Positions 10,591 through 21,000 of a stretch of 64,000 nucleotides of DNA are shown here, piece after piece; position 1 is the stretch's first letter, and every line of letters begins with the position of its first letter. Position numbers and translations under genes: made by a program. The stretch is from Mucor racemosus. Lineage: Eukaryota; Mucoromycota; Mucoromycetes; Mucorales; Mucoraceae. The notes beneath the pieces are model-generated. The model saw only the letters and a program-made list of their open reading frames with translations. It made no database searches and had not been told where the DNA came from. Location: the NCBI GenBank assembly GCA_027405735.1, contig JAPEHQ010000001.1, forward strand, positions 4,836,001 to 4,900,000. Reading direction: 5' to 3'.

Positions 10591-12244
10591 TTACATCATT
10601 GCATTTCTGGGAGCATTGAGCCTACTTGTGTCCTTAAGCTCCACTGCTTCATGATGGCTATCATTACTAAAATCATCTTCTTCATCATCATCCAAAAATG
10701 CCGAAGAAGCATCCAAGACGGTTTCACGATCGTTTACTACTTCAGTATAACCTCTGTTCGTTTGAGGTGAATTAGGATAATTTGTCAAGGATTCCCATAA
10801 ATAAATCAGTGAAAATGCAAGAACAAACACAATAAAGCCAAAAGATAACAAGATATTAATGTAGGACATAACATCGACATCTAATATGCTAAGATATCCA
10901 AGTTGTTCTTCTGTGCTTCCCATGAATAAAATACCAGCCAACATCAAAGCCTTTTGAAATTTTAAATGAAGCAATTAATATCACTCCTTTTTCATTATTT
11001 GTGTAAACAATACTTACGAGAGGTGGAATATACTGCCAGGGATCAACCTTTGTAGGCTCGTTTTCCTTCCAAACAAAACAAATTTCAATGATTCTACTTA
11101 ATCCACCTGCTGCCAACATATAACCAAAGTAAGAATGTATAGTACCACTGTTGGCTACATGTTGAGCATGGCCTTGGAAAGCGGCAGCTGTCAAAATGAT
11201 CAAAATGGAAGGAATCACTGATCTCTTGCCTTTTCTACTCAAAACAACACCCGCAATACCCGCTGCCCACCATATAACACCCATTGAAGTATGTTGATAA
11301 TCACCATGATTCCAATCTTGTCCCCATCTACATATTTGTATGAGCTTGGCTACATAATTTTTTTTTCTATTATATGCATACCTGTGTTCTGTGAATGTAT
11401 TGACAATACCCCAAAGCAAAATAACCCAACTGTCATACCATTCTTGGCTCTTTCCATTTCTTATCAACAAAGGTCCTCCAACACGAAGCATTAACAACAT
11501 GATAATTCCATAAGCTACAAATGACGAGCCCATGATGAAATGGGCTAAACATTGTCCCTGATGATCTGTTGGTTTGAAGAAAATTAATATAAATACTTTC
11601 AATATATCTATATTTTTACCATCATAACAGAATCCTAATGAAGCAATAACACCCAATACAATTTGAACATATCCAATTACTGGAATAGATGCGCCGAGAT
11701 ATTTGTGTATTTTAGTCAATAAGGGTCTAATTTTACCCAAAATCCCCTTTTCCAAGTGTAATTTGAGGTATACACCTAATGCAAATTGAGCTATAACTGA
11801 CCAAACAACAATATGAGCAAACCATCTATGGGCAATATGGGGTTCCTAATCAATGATTCGATAAGTAAAAGTATATCTCTGCATGATTTAAAGAAATAGT
11901 TACATAGTTTCGTCCGTTATGTGCATGAGCTAGAAAATATCCTACTACAAATACCGCGCTTCCCAATATCTGCACTGGTACATGCCACCTATTTTTTGCT
12001 AAACCAAGAACTAAACCTAAAGGATATAATATACCAAAAGCTATTTTGTAGTTTAGTTAATATGGCGCTCATCAATTGGCTATTTTGTTGTTGTCGTTGT
12101 TAATGCAATACCTAATACCATGAAGCAGATATGAAGTGTCATAATAAGGCCAATAGGTTCATTTGTGGCGGCACTGCTATCAAATAAAGAAGGGTCTAAA
12201 TTATGGCTATGACCCATACCACTATCATGTTCATGTTCATCCAT
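10591..12244 (-). CDS. YTP1: Ytp1-like multi-pass membrane protein (DUF2427/Ytp1)
   Basis: Six exons on the minus strand: 12244-12112, 12040-11904, 11845-11620, 11565-11382, 11327-11018, 10950-10591. All introns are GT-AG (54-71 nt), total 449 residues. The N-terminus MDEHEHDSGMGHSHN is His-rich and followed by about a dozen hydrophobic helices. Family landmarks are AHRWFAH, the DHQGQCLAHFIMGSSF block, TEHRWGQDWNHGDYQHTSMG, WWAAGI and a final acidic cytosolic tail (FLDDDEEDDFSNDS). Paired His residues suggest a cytochrome-b561-like haem or metal-binding fold, but yeast Ytp1 function is not established. The start is the first Met and the only in-frame one before the first helix. Confidence 0.88.
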
Positions 12245-12666
12245 TTTTTTTTGAAAGAATAGAGAAATGTAAGTTTGATAAAAAGAAAAAAAAGGAAGCA
12301 GGGTATTTTATTAAGCCAAATGAAGTAAATAGAACTACATTTTATCAAAAACGGACCATGATTTATCCGTACAAATGAAATAACATCCAAATTAAATTCT
12401 TGGTGGTGTAACATGTCATTGTTTATTGGGATTGATTACATGAGTTACGATATAAAAAGTACAGATTTATTCAAAATATATAAAATACACATTTCACCTT
12501 TGCCATTAGTAAAACCAAATTACTGCTATCACTATATATCAATATGAAACAATAGAGAATAGAACAATAAGCAATAAGACTCAGATGTCCGTGGGTTTCT
12601 AATCAAACCATGATAACGTTGATAGAAGCGCGGCTCTGACCGCAAAATGTAAATCTTGGGTTTTTT
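12245..12666. other. Intergenic, promoter side of Ytp1-like gene
   Basis: 422 bp between the 3' end of the F-box gene and the start of the Ytp1-like gene, both on the minus strand. AT-rich with an A/T-rich tract just upstream of the Ytp1 start. No gene or clear site. Confidence 0.5.
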
Positions 12667-13494
12667 TTAAGAGATAATTTCAGTTGATACGGTCTTGTAC
12701 GTGAATAATATCTTTTTTAGTGATATTGCATTATCCATAATTTCAAATGCTTGGGTTGTGTTTGCTATTGTTTCAATATGTCGAATATCAATTGTATCCA
12801 ACGAACCAAGTTTTTGAACCAAAATACCAATCGATTTCAATTTTATTTGATTGCACCACTGCAATATAATGTATTCTAGTTTCGGCAAACTGCGAGCAAT
12901 GTTTTCCACAGTTTGCCCATTCACCCATGCGCAGTAAGATAGGTCCAAATGACGGAGATTTGCTTTAATAATGGTAGTAGTGTCAAACATGCTTTCTAAA
13001 TGATTGGCAGTATCAATTGATGCACAAGGCTTGATCATAGTATTACTTAAATCCAGAAATTTGAGATGATGGTGAGTGGCTATACCTATCCAATGGAGTA
13101 TATCATTTGATATCGTGCAATTAGCAAGCAATAATGTGTGCAATTGATATGCATTTGATTGTATTAATGGGAAAATTGCTGCTGGCGCTAAATGAGTGCA
13201 TTTTGATAGATTCAAATGCTTTAGATTTGTCAAATTTTGCCAGTGAAAGAATAGTTTATCTGTTGCATATTCATGAATCCGTGTGAAATCCAAATAGTGT
13301 ACATACGATTGCGCTTTTTCAGATATCTGGGTGAATGCGTATAACTGATGAATAGTGTTTAATGCGGGATATCTATATAGAACAGATGATGCAATGACAT
13401 TCCAATATTGATCAACACATGCTGCTTCACAAATGTCTTTTGTTGATAGCAAATTAAACACTTTGATTGATAGCTCAAATGGTAGTTTTTCCAT
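12667..13494 (-). CDS. F-box / leucine-rich repeat protein
   Basis: Single-exon, 275 residues. I place the start at the Met of MEKLPFELSIKVFNLL (13494), because this is where the F-box begins. An in-frame upstream extension to 13596 adds a leader with no conserved feature. Residues 2-45 form the F-box (LPFELSIKVFNLLSTKDICEA), followed by leucine-rich repeats with LKHLNLSKC, LKFLDLSNT, LRHLDLSYCAW and LEYIILQWC signatures of the cysteine-containing LRR subtype. Such proteins are substrate receptors of SCF ubiquitin ligases; the substrate is unknown. It is followed on the same strand by the Ytp1-like gene and preceded by the UBE3D-like gene about 200 bp upstream. Confidence 0.85.
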   Translation of the reverse strand: MEKLPFELSIKVFNLLSTKDICEAACVDQYWNVIASSVLYRYPALNTIHQLYAFTQISEKAQSYVHYLDFTRIHEYATDKLFFHWQNLTNLKHLNLSKCTHLAPAAIFPLIQSNAYQLHTLLLANCTISNDILHWIGIATHHHLKFLDLSNTMIKPCASIDTANHLESMFDTTTIIKANLRHLDLSYCAWVNGQTVENIARSLPKLEYIILQWCNQIKLKSIGILVQKLGSLDTIDIRHIETIANTTQAFEIMDNAISLKKILFTYKTVSTEIIS

Positions 13495-13618
13495 AATAAC
13501 ACAATGAAAAAAAAAAATAGAAAGAAAGTTTAAAGTTGCAATCAATTTCGAAAGAATAGACTTAATTTGCATTAAAAAAAAATATGAAACCCCCAATCAA
13601 GTCAAACACCAATACGTC

Positions 13619-13642
13619 TTTTTTTTTTTTTTTTTTTTTTTT
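13619..13642. promoter_or_regulatory. Poly(dT) tract upstream of the F-box gene
   Basis: A run of about 24 T lies about 125 bp upstream of the F-box start, in the 200-bp gap between two minus-strand genes. Long poly(dA:dT) tracts exclude nucleosomes in fungal promoters; that role here is inferred. Confidence 0.45.
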
Positions 13643-13694
13643 ATTCATACGAAAATACACAGTAGGGGAAAAGGCTTACCTATTTAATAGACTT

Positions 13695-15215
13695 TCAATC
13701 TGATCGACGTATAAAGCCAATGGAAAAGTTCTTGGTTAAAACCATAGCAGGATGATTGATCTTTCTCATAAAAGGAGGTAAAATAAGCGTAGATTGATTT
13801 AAAGTATTCACAAGCTGTTGACAATAGTTATCAGGATATATCAAATGGTCTGTAGATTTATCATTCGACCATAATGCAATGTATTTTTTGACATGTTCAT
13901 CATTATCTGGATTTGCAAAACTGCAATCCAAATAAATTACCTTCATAGCTCTTTCTCGTACAAGTAAATGATCATTGTTTTCTATAAATCCATTATTATG
14001 AACAATATTGGTATCCCAATTAAACAGCCATATCTAATCATTTAGTCATATTAATAAAATCTCTAAAAAGATCATCAAATTACACTTACCAGTGTATAAA
14101 TACGTTGACTTTGACGACCTTGGATCAAGAAGCGATGAGTAGCATGGATCTTGGCTGTATTCACAAGATCAGATACCAAAAAATCAGTAAAGGTAGGCTG
14201 CTCAGATGGGTTTGGTATCAAATCAATGCAATATTTGAATAATTTAACTGCCAGCAGTTGCATTTTTCCATCTTCCATACAATATTGACCTTCTCCAGCA
14301 GAATTTTGACATTTTGAGCAATTAACAGCTATCCATTTAGTCAAAGTACCACGATCCCACTAAGAAAGGATCTAATTAGTATTTGTTATTACTAAAAAAT
14401 AAAATGTATGGTATGGTAGTAGTTTGTCCAAAAAAGAACCGAAATTCTTTAAAGAGAATAAATCTTTCTCTCCACAAACTGTTAAATGCCATTGTTTTTA
14501 ATCTTGGATTTTTGTATCGGTCAGCGATAATATCTAATGTATCGTCGACCTTCTTAAAATCCTTTGTATAATTGTGCTTATTAAGGGAAATTATACTTAC
14601 ATTTAAACGTTTAGATACAATAGGGTCTACTTGGAGAGAATCTTTGATGATATTTTCGGGATGTATCAAAAAGTAAGTTGTACCGACCAACAAAACATGA
14701 GGTCGCGCAAGAATCGGTTTCATACGAGCTTGATGTTCTTCAGGTTTAGTTTCGTGACAAATCCAACATTCAACCAACTCATACCAATGTTCAGATGGTA
14801 AATCTTTGATTTTATATTCTATAGCAGAATCAAGAAATCCTTGAGCGCAGTGCCGGCATTGCATTTGCTTTTCAGGTGATTGTCCTAATAGTAACTTGGA
14901 TGTCCACCATTCTTTTACATCATTTTGTTGAGACCGTAAAGAGGTTGGGGGTTTTAGAAGAGACAATTTTACTTCCCAAGGTATTAATTCATTTTCATCA
15001 CTTGGTGGTGGCTGGTCATTTGGTTGAGCTACCATGAGATTAGTAGTGGAAACAGCAATATCAACAGAGTTTAGGTTGGCAACTACTTGATCTTTCAAAA
15101 CAAGAACACTGTTTTTAACCTGTAGACATTCAGCTGCATCGCATGTTTGTTCAGTCGCTATCGTAGCACGAAGAACATTGATATTACCCAGTTCTTCAGC
15201 GAAAAAAGGAATCAT
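13695..15215 (-). CDS. UBE3D: UBE3D-type (HECT_2) E2-binding ubiquitin ligase-like protein
   Basis: Three exons: 15215-14601, 14359-14090, 14033-13695, total 407 residues. The frame is open to 15302 but without an ATG there (a GTG follows a stop). The Met at 15215 (MIPFFAEELGNINVLRA) is the natural start, matching how this family usually begins. Domain landmarks are QCRHCAQGFL, HWYELVECWICHE and the HVLLVGTTYFLI block, then WDRGTLTKW, VNCSKCQN and a C-terminal region. The family binds E2 enzymes and has HECT-like activity. Intron 1 is 241 nt, far longer than the others, and stays open in frame from exon 1 for 75 codons, so retention would give a truncated product. Confidence 0.85.
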
Positions 15216-16365
15216 GGTTTGCAAAAGAAGAAGTGTTTTTACGTGTTTTAGCAGAAGGATTTGATTACATTTACAATGGTCACTAGGCAGAATATCAGCC
15301 ACTCAATAGTTTTTGAGTAGCATATGACCTAAATTGATATCAGAGTCAATTTTATATGTATAAAGATAAAAAAATAAATACGTGCTACTTGTATGCAACT
15401 TGAACGTATTTGAATGCTAAATACTTGTAAACTTGCACTGTTCATTTTCTGTAAAGAATCCTTTGAAGATAGTGTATGAAATGAGCATTTGATCGGCAAT
15501 TAAAACCACCAAAATGAACATTGATACCAAAACTACACTGTTTGATGGCTTCAAAGGATTGTTTCTAAAGCTTAAAATTAAGTATATCAACAGTTGCCAA
15601 TATGTAACAGCTTTAATGCATGTGTGAAAAGCATTAAAATTTTAAAAAGTTATATATATATATATATTTGAGTTATTAAGGTTTTATCGACAATTTTGTG
15701 GCGAAGTGTCAGGAGCTTTTATTGTAACAAAAGAAGAAAAGAAAGCGAAAAAAAATGACAATAATCGTTTGATCAAGTCATTCGAGTTGAATAAAGAAGT
15801 AAATCAAGGTTTTAAAAAGTAAAAATATACAATACTATCAAAGAAAAGTTTATCTTTGCTGTTTTAAGTGCAAAACAAATGTTTAGTCTAACTTAAATGC
15901 ATCTCATGCAAAGGTGATTGCCTTGTAGGTGATGTTCCTGTTATACAGTACGAGAGGAAGGATCAATAATAAAAGAAATGCATATGTTGATTCAGAACAC
16001 AACAACTTTCTTTCACCATTTCACCCTCAGCTGGAACTGTTTGATCAATAATGGCATCCAAACTATGTAAAAGTAAGTATGATTTCTGTAAATGTATGAT
16101 TTTATAACAAATATTAGTAGGGTTTATAAACATCCTTTTTTTAAAAGAAGATTCTAATTTTTGTTTGTCCTGTCCTCCCCCCCTTTTTTTTAAAAAAAAC
16201 CCCCCACCTTTTGTAGTATACAAGCATTATTAGAAAGCATCTGCTATCCTTCCTCTTTGCTCATTTGAACACGCGGACGATTATGTGTATTATTTAAAAT
16301 GGTCTCCTACAAATCCCACCTTGTTTGGTATTGTAGATAAAAACGGCCAATTTGATATAGGAATT
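15216..16365. other. Intergenic region upstream of UBE3D-like gene
   Basis: AT-rich, no gene seen. It contains a TA dinucleotide run at about 15654-15668 and an odd homopolymer string at 16177-16205 (seven C, eight T, eight A, six C). It ends where repeat B begins at about 16366. Confidence 0.5.
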
Positions 16366-16523
16366 TTACAGTAATAAACTTGAATTGAGTGGGTACAGCA
16401 TCGTAGATTCTTGATAAGGTTCTCAAATAATGAAAAATCTCTTATTTTTAAGACTTACAGGGCTTACAAGCGGAATATTAATTTTAAAAATTATTCCTGT
16501 CCAGATCATCAATTTTGACATTT
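16366..16523 (-). repeat. Dispersed repeat B, part left of the LINE insertion
   Basis: Matches the reverse complement of 58652-58815. Shared landmarks include TTTTACAGTAATAA, GAGTGGGTACAGCATCGTA and GTCCAGATCATCAATTTTGA. It ends in the target-site duplication TTTTGACATTT (16513-16523), after which the LINE begins. Confidence 0.85.
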
Positions 16524-16524
16524 C

Positions 16525-18030
16525 ATGGCTCTTCCCAATATGAACCAGAACCCTAAGGTTGGAAAATCCAAACCGCCCTCCTCACCGCAAACGCAGTTAC
16601 AACCTAACAGACTATGGTCTAAAGTTGTTGGAACAACCAAATCATCATTGTTGTATGAATCCAAGTCGAAAGACGCGACTTCAGGCCTGACCACCCTGAA
16701 ATCGTTGGTTTTTCGTCAGGGACGTTCCCCTGGTAGTGTTTTCTTCGACGTTACTTCACGTCCTGAATCCCAAACCGACTTCTTTGGCCTTATAGCCAAA
16801 CAATTACCCAAGCGATATGCTGTAGGATTTTGCAAAGAAAGTGGTAATCGACGTTTGATTGAAGTTAACTTCTTACAAGATACCGAAGCCCTCCAAGAAG
16901 CCTTACTTAAAGGTTTGGTGTTTGAAAAAGATAATGTTCGCATTCTTCCCACTGCCGCTAAGGACAGGGAGATCAATGCCGTTCGGGTAGCTGTTAGCAA
17001 CCTCCCCTTCATCTCGGAAATCGAGGTCATGTGTGGACTTCGAGACACCTTTGCACCATACGGTGTAGTATTAGATGTCGGTATCGAAAGGGAAAAGGAG
17101 TTTAATACCTTTGTCGGCCAAGGCTACGTGGTTATTGACAACTCCCACGAGGAGACCCAAACCCCTTTCGCAGTTCTGAACCATAAAATCTCTTGGTGCA
17201 ATTCCAAGGCAAACGGTATCCATGCCACCTGGCATAATATGCCCCCGTGGTGCACATACTGTCATGACAGTAGTGGAAATCACACTGCTCGCACCTGCCC
17301 CGAGAGGCCATCTCACCAAAAGATCGTGTGCTGGAACTGCCATGAAATAGGACATTACAAAACTGAATGTCCTGCCAAGAAATCCCGTAAGTCTTTGTTG
17401 GACCTCACCGGTAGCCCAAACCAAGAGCGCCATCATAGAGAGAAGGATCAATCTGCCCAGGATACATCCAAAGCTCAAATGGATTGGAGCAAGGATGCTG
17501 GCTCCCAGATACACAATTCTCCTGAGGAATCTCAGTCCATGGATATGGATGACAGTGTTAAAGGTAACAGGGATGTTGAACCGGGTAGTGCCATTGAGGC
17601 CACTACAGAGGTTTCCGCTGCCAATAGCACGGAAGATGATCTCATGGATGAGATTGACAAATCCATCCCGGAGACCACTATACACCTGGATACTAATGAT
17701 ATCATTAATATTGAGGAGAATCAGGATGTTGTCACTCAGGATACTGCAATGGCCGAGGACGGCACATCACCCCGTCCACACGAGACAGCAAAGGAACTGT
17801 TAGAGGATACCTGTCATCTCAGTGAAGAAGGAGCTGGGCAGGAACAGCCTCCTACTCCAGCACTTCACCCCCGCTTCACTAGACATAGCCTCTCTACTGA
17901 AGAGCATGATGGCAACAAAGAATACTATAAATTTCCTGATGATACGAAATTGCCGAAATACCGCCGAGTACTTCAGGAGGATGTTGGCAAAGAGCCAAGT
18001 GATGGTACCGGTGTTGATTTACGTCAGTAA
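16525..18030 (+). CDS. LINE ORF1, gag-like nucleic-acid-binding protein
   Basis: 501 residues without introns. Residues ~45-235 hold a region reminiscent of an RRM or DUF4283 fold (SVFFDVTSRPESQTDFFGLI and VAVSNLPFISEIEVMCGL). Two zinc knuckles follow: CTYCHDSSGNHTARTCP near residue 245 and CWNCHEIGHYKTECP near residue 270. The C-terminal half is acidic and disordered. ORF1 proteins of LINEs coat the element RNA. The ATG is within one base of the target duplication, so the natural N-terminus may have been longer. GC content and codon use are visibly higher in G+C than the flanking DNA. Confidence 0.88.
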   Translation: MALPNMNQNPKVGKSKPPSSPQTQLQPNRLWSKVVGTTKSSLLYESKSKDATSGLTTLKSLVFRQGRSPGSVFFDVTSRPESQTDFFGLIAKQLPKRYAVGFCKESGNRRLIEVNFLQDTEALQEALLKGLVFEKDNVRILPTAAKDREINAVRVAVSNLPFISEIEVMCGLRDTFAPYGVVLDVGIEREKEFNTFVGQGYVVIDNSHEETQTPFAVLNHKISWCNSKANGIHATWHNMPPWCTYCHDSSGNHTARTCPERPSHQKIVCWNCHEIGHYKTECPAKKSRKSLLDLTGSPNQERHHREKDQSAQDTSKAQMDWSKDAGSQIHNSPEESQSMDMDDSVKGNRDVEPGSAIEATTEVSAANSTEDDLMDEIDKSIPETTIHLDTNDIINIEENQDVVTQDTAMAEDGTSPRPHETAKELLEDTCHLSEEGAGQEQPPTPALHPRFTRHSLSTEEHDGNKEYYKFPDDTKLPKYRRVLQEDVGKEPSDGTGVDLRQ

Positions 18031-18062
18031 ATCAACAACCTAACACTCCAAATACCACCACT

Positions 18063-21000
18063 ATGAATACTATGAATACTATGAATAATATGACAACAAA
18101 TAACAATCATTTAAGTGCACGGCCATCACACAATATGGACCGTCATCATAACCTTACCAACAATGCAAACAATTTCATCAATTTAAAGATTGGTTCGTTA
18201 AATTGCAATAGTCTTTCAAAGAAACGTCGATTGCATATCCAACGAGACATAATTAGACATTTTCGAGAAGAAAATCTTGACATTATATGTATACAAGAAT
18301 CAGGCACATCTGATGCCCAAACTATTAATATGCTCAATATGCAATTCACCTCAAAATCATCCATATGGTCCAGTAAATGTGGTATTGTCTCTCTTAACAA
18401 AGACATTATCTTACACAAGCTGGCACTTCCGGATGATCTCAATGGACGAATTATTCTGACAAAAGTTACCCATTCTATGGAATATTTCACTCCTTTTTAT
18501 ATATTCAACATATACGGCCCAGCCACTAATACATATGCAGCTAAACATTCCTTTTACTCTCATTTAAGTCAAATCCCAATTTTGTCTCAAGCAGACATCC
18601 GGGATAATATGTTCATCTTGGGAGACCTCAATTATGCATATACTAAAAGACACCAAATGGCAATGGTGGCAGAATCCTGGTTGGAATACATCCATAGTCA
18701 TTTTACGGATTGTATTACTGAACCATTTCAGCAACCAATCCCAACATGCTATTCGGGCAATGGAATCCCATCAACAATTGACTACGTGTATATTGCGTCT
18801 AACATGGCACGCAAAATTAACAAATCTCTCGTTAAACATATATCCAGGACATGGACAGACCATGAACTGCTCTCGGTTGAGTTTCAGATAGGTACTACAC
18901 CTACAGGCAAAGGCGTTTGGCGGTTCAATCCAGTACTGTTAAACAATCCAACCTTCTGCTCTACCTTGAAAGAGACGTTGCATACCTTACATCCCAGTTT
19001 GACAGCATACGGTGATGTCCAACAGCAGTGGGATACCGTCAAAAAGAAGATTAGAGCTGTTGCTAAACGATTTGCTACAACGCATATTGCTTGGCGAACT
19101 AAAAGATTAGCTAAACTGCACCACCTTCGAAATAACATCAGCCGGGATTCAGAGACACCTCCGAATATTCGTACGAAATTACTACAACCTATCAATCAAG
19201 AAATCGTCTTGTTACAACAGGAACGAGTGGATATAGCCAGCCTTAGGGCAGGACATCGGTGGAGAGAAAAAGGTGAATCTTGTGCTGGATACTTGAAAAA
19301 GACCATTGCGATCCGCCACAAAGCCAAACAAATTGATCAACTAGTCCATCCGCACTCTAATGCTATTTGCACAACTACAGAATCGAAATTGAAAGCTACC
19401 CAAACCTTTTTCCAGGAACTATTTACCTCAGAAAGAGTTGATAGCTGGAAAATTCGTCATGTATCGTCTTTCATTAAGCCAGAACAGAAACTAAACAATG
19501 ACCATCAAACCAAACTAATAGCGCCCATCAGTTTTCAAATGCTACTTGAACAGGCATCCAGAGCTCCCAACCCAAGCAGCCCTGGCCCAGATGGCCTGAC
19601 CTATGGTTTATTACACTTTGTATTTCAGATACCTGAATATCAAACGCTCATCACCACGGTGTACAATGAAGCGTTAAATAATGGAATCTTCCCATCTACC
19701 TGGCACGACGCTATCGTATGCTTACTGCCAAAGAAAGGCGACCTTACCTTATTACAAAATCATAGGCCAATTTCTCTCACGAATTGCGATGCTAAAATCT
19801 TCACGAGAATAATCAACTCAAGAATGACTGAAGCTGCCAATCATATGATTAATCCATTCCAAACAGGCTTCATGCGGAATAGATTCATAGGGGATAATGG
19901 TGTGCTCCTCAAATGTGCCACCGATATTGCTCGAAATGATCCACAGCATGCCCAAACAATGGCATTATTGTTGGATTTCATGAAAGCATACGATAGAGTG
20001 AATGGTAAATACCTCAAAGCGGTTCTGACAGCATTTGACATACCCCCTACTCTCGTAACCACTATCATCAATTTCTTTTTTCAAACAAAACTAAAGATCA
20101 ACGTTAATGGCTATCTCACTGACACGGTCTCACAATCTTGTGGTATACGCCAGGGAGACCCATTATCGCCAATCATTTTCAATCTCGCTCTTGAACCACT
20201 GCTACAGATGATTCTCCAGGACCAGAGCATTACTGGAATGAATCCTCCTAATCCTTTCGTACAATCACAGCCATCACAACCAAACCATGCAATTTTCAAA
20301 CTAAGTGCCTATGCCGATGATCTTTTAGTCATCGTCAGAACACCTAGAGAATATCGTCGATTAATCTCTCACATTGATACCTACGGAGCGGCTTCCAATG
20401 CCAAACTAAACCTCAACAAAACCCAAGTTCTCTCTCTCAGCGGCAATCCTGTTGATGTCGTTTGGGAAAGTACGTTTGCCCGCAACCATATCACCGAAAT
20501 CTTCGATCGCACCTCCACCACCCCATTGCAATATCTCGGCTTCCCGATCATACAATCAAAAGTACAAAGCGCACTATTTGAAAACACCATTCTTAATTCT
20601 TTGGATACAGCGTTGCAACCTCACTTCCAACGAGGCCTTTCCTATAAAGGAAAAGCAACGGTAGTAAACACCCTCAACCTTTCCAAGTTTTGGCATTCAC
20701 TTCGACACTTCAATCCATCCAAGCATTTCTTTCAAAAAATGATTTCTAAACTCTCAGCTTTCATGAACGATATTCAAGATACGGCGAAACTTCGTACTGT
20801 TTCTTGGGATCTCATGACACGCTCAATAGCTGAAGGCGGACTAGGTGTCATCGATCCTCGTAGCCAACATCTGGCTTTACAGCTTCGATGGGCCAAGCCA
20901 ATAATGACACATACATGGCCTCAGACTGCGCTCTCTCGTTCCTCCCTCGGGATCACTATACACTGGCTCAAAAGCTGTATTTCCTTCATCTCTAATTTGT

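Noticed and set aside
13495..13596. 34-residue extension of the F-box protein
   Set aside because: No conserved feature; the F-box begins directly at the Met at 13494.
15216..15302. N-terminal extension of the UBE3D-like protein
   Set aside because: It would begin with GTG directly after a stop codon; the ATG at 15215 fits the family start.
17071..17685. 204-codon minus-strand frame inside LINE ORF1
   Set aside because: Overlaps the strong ORF1 in antisense; no recognisable motif.
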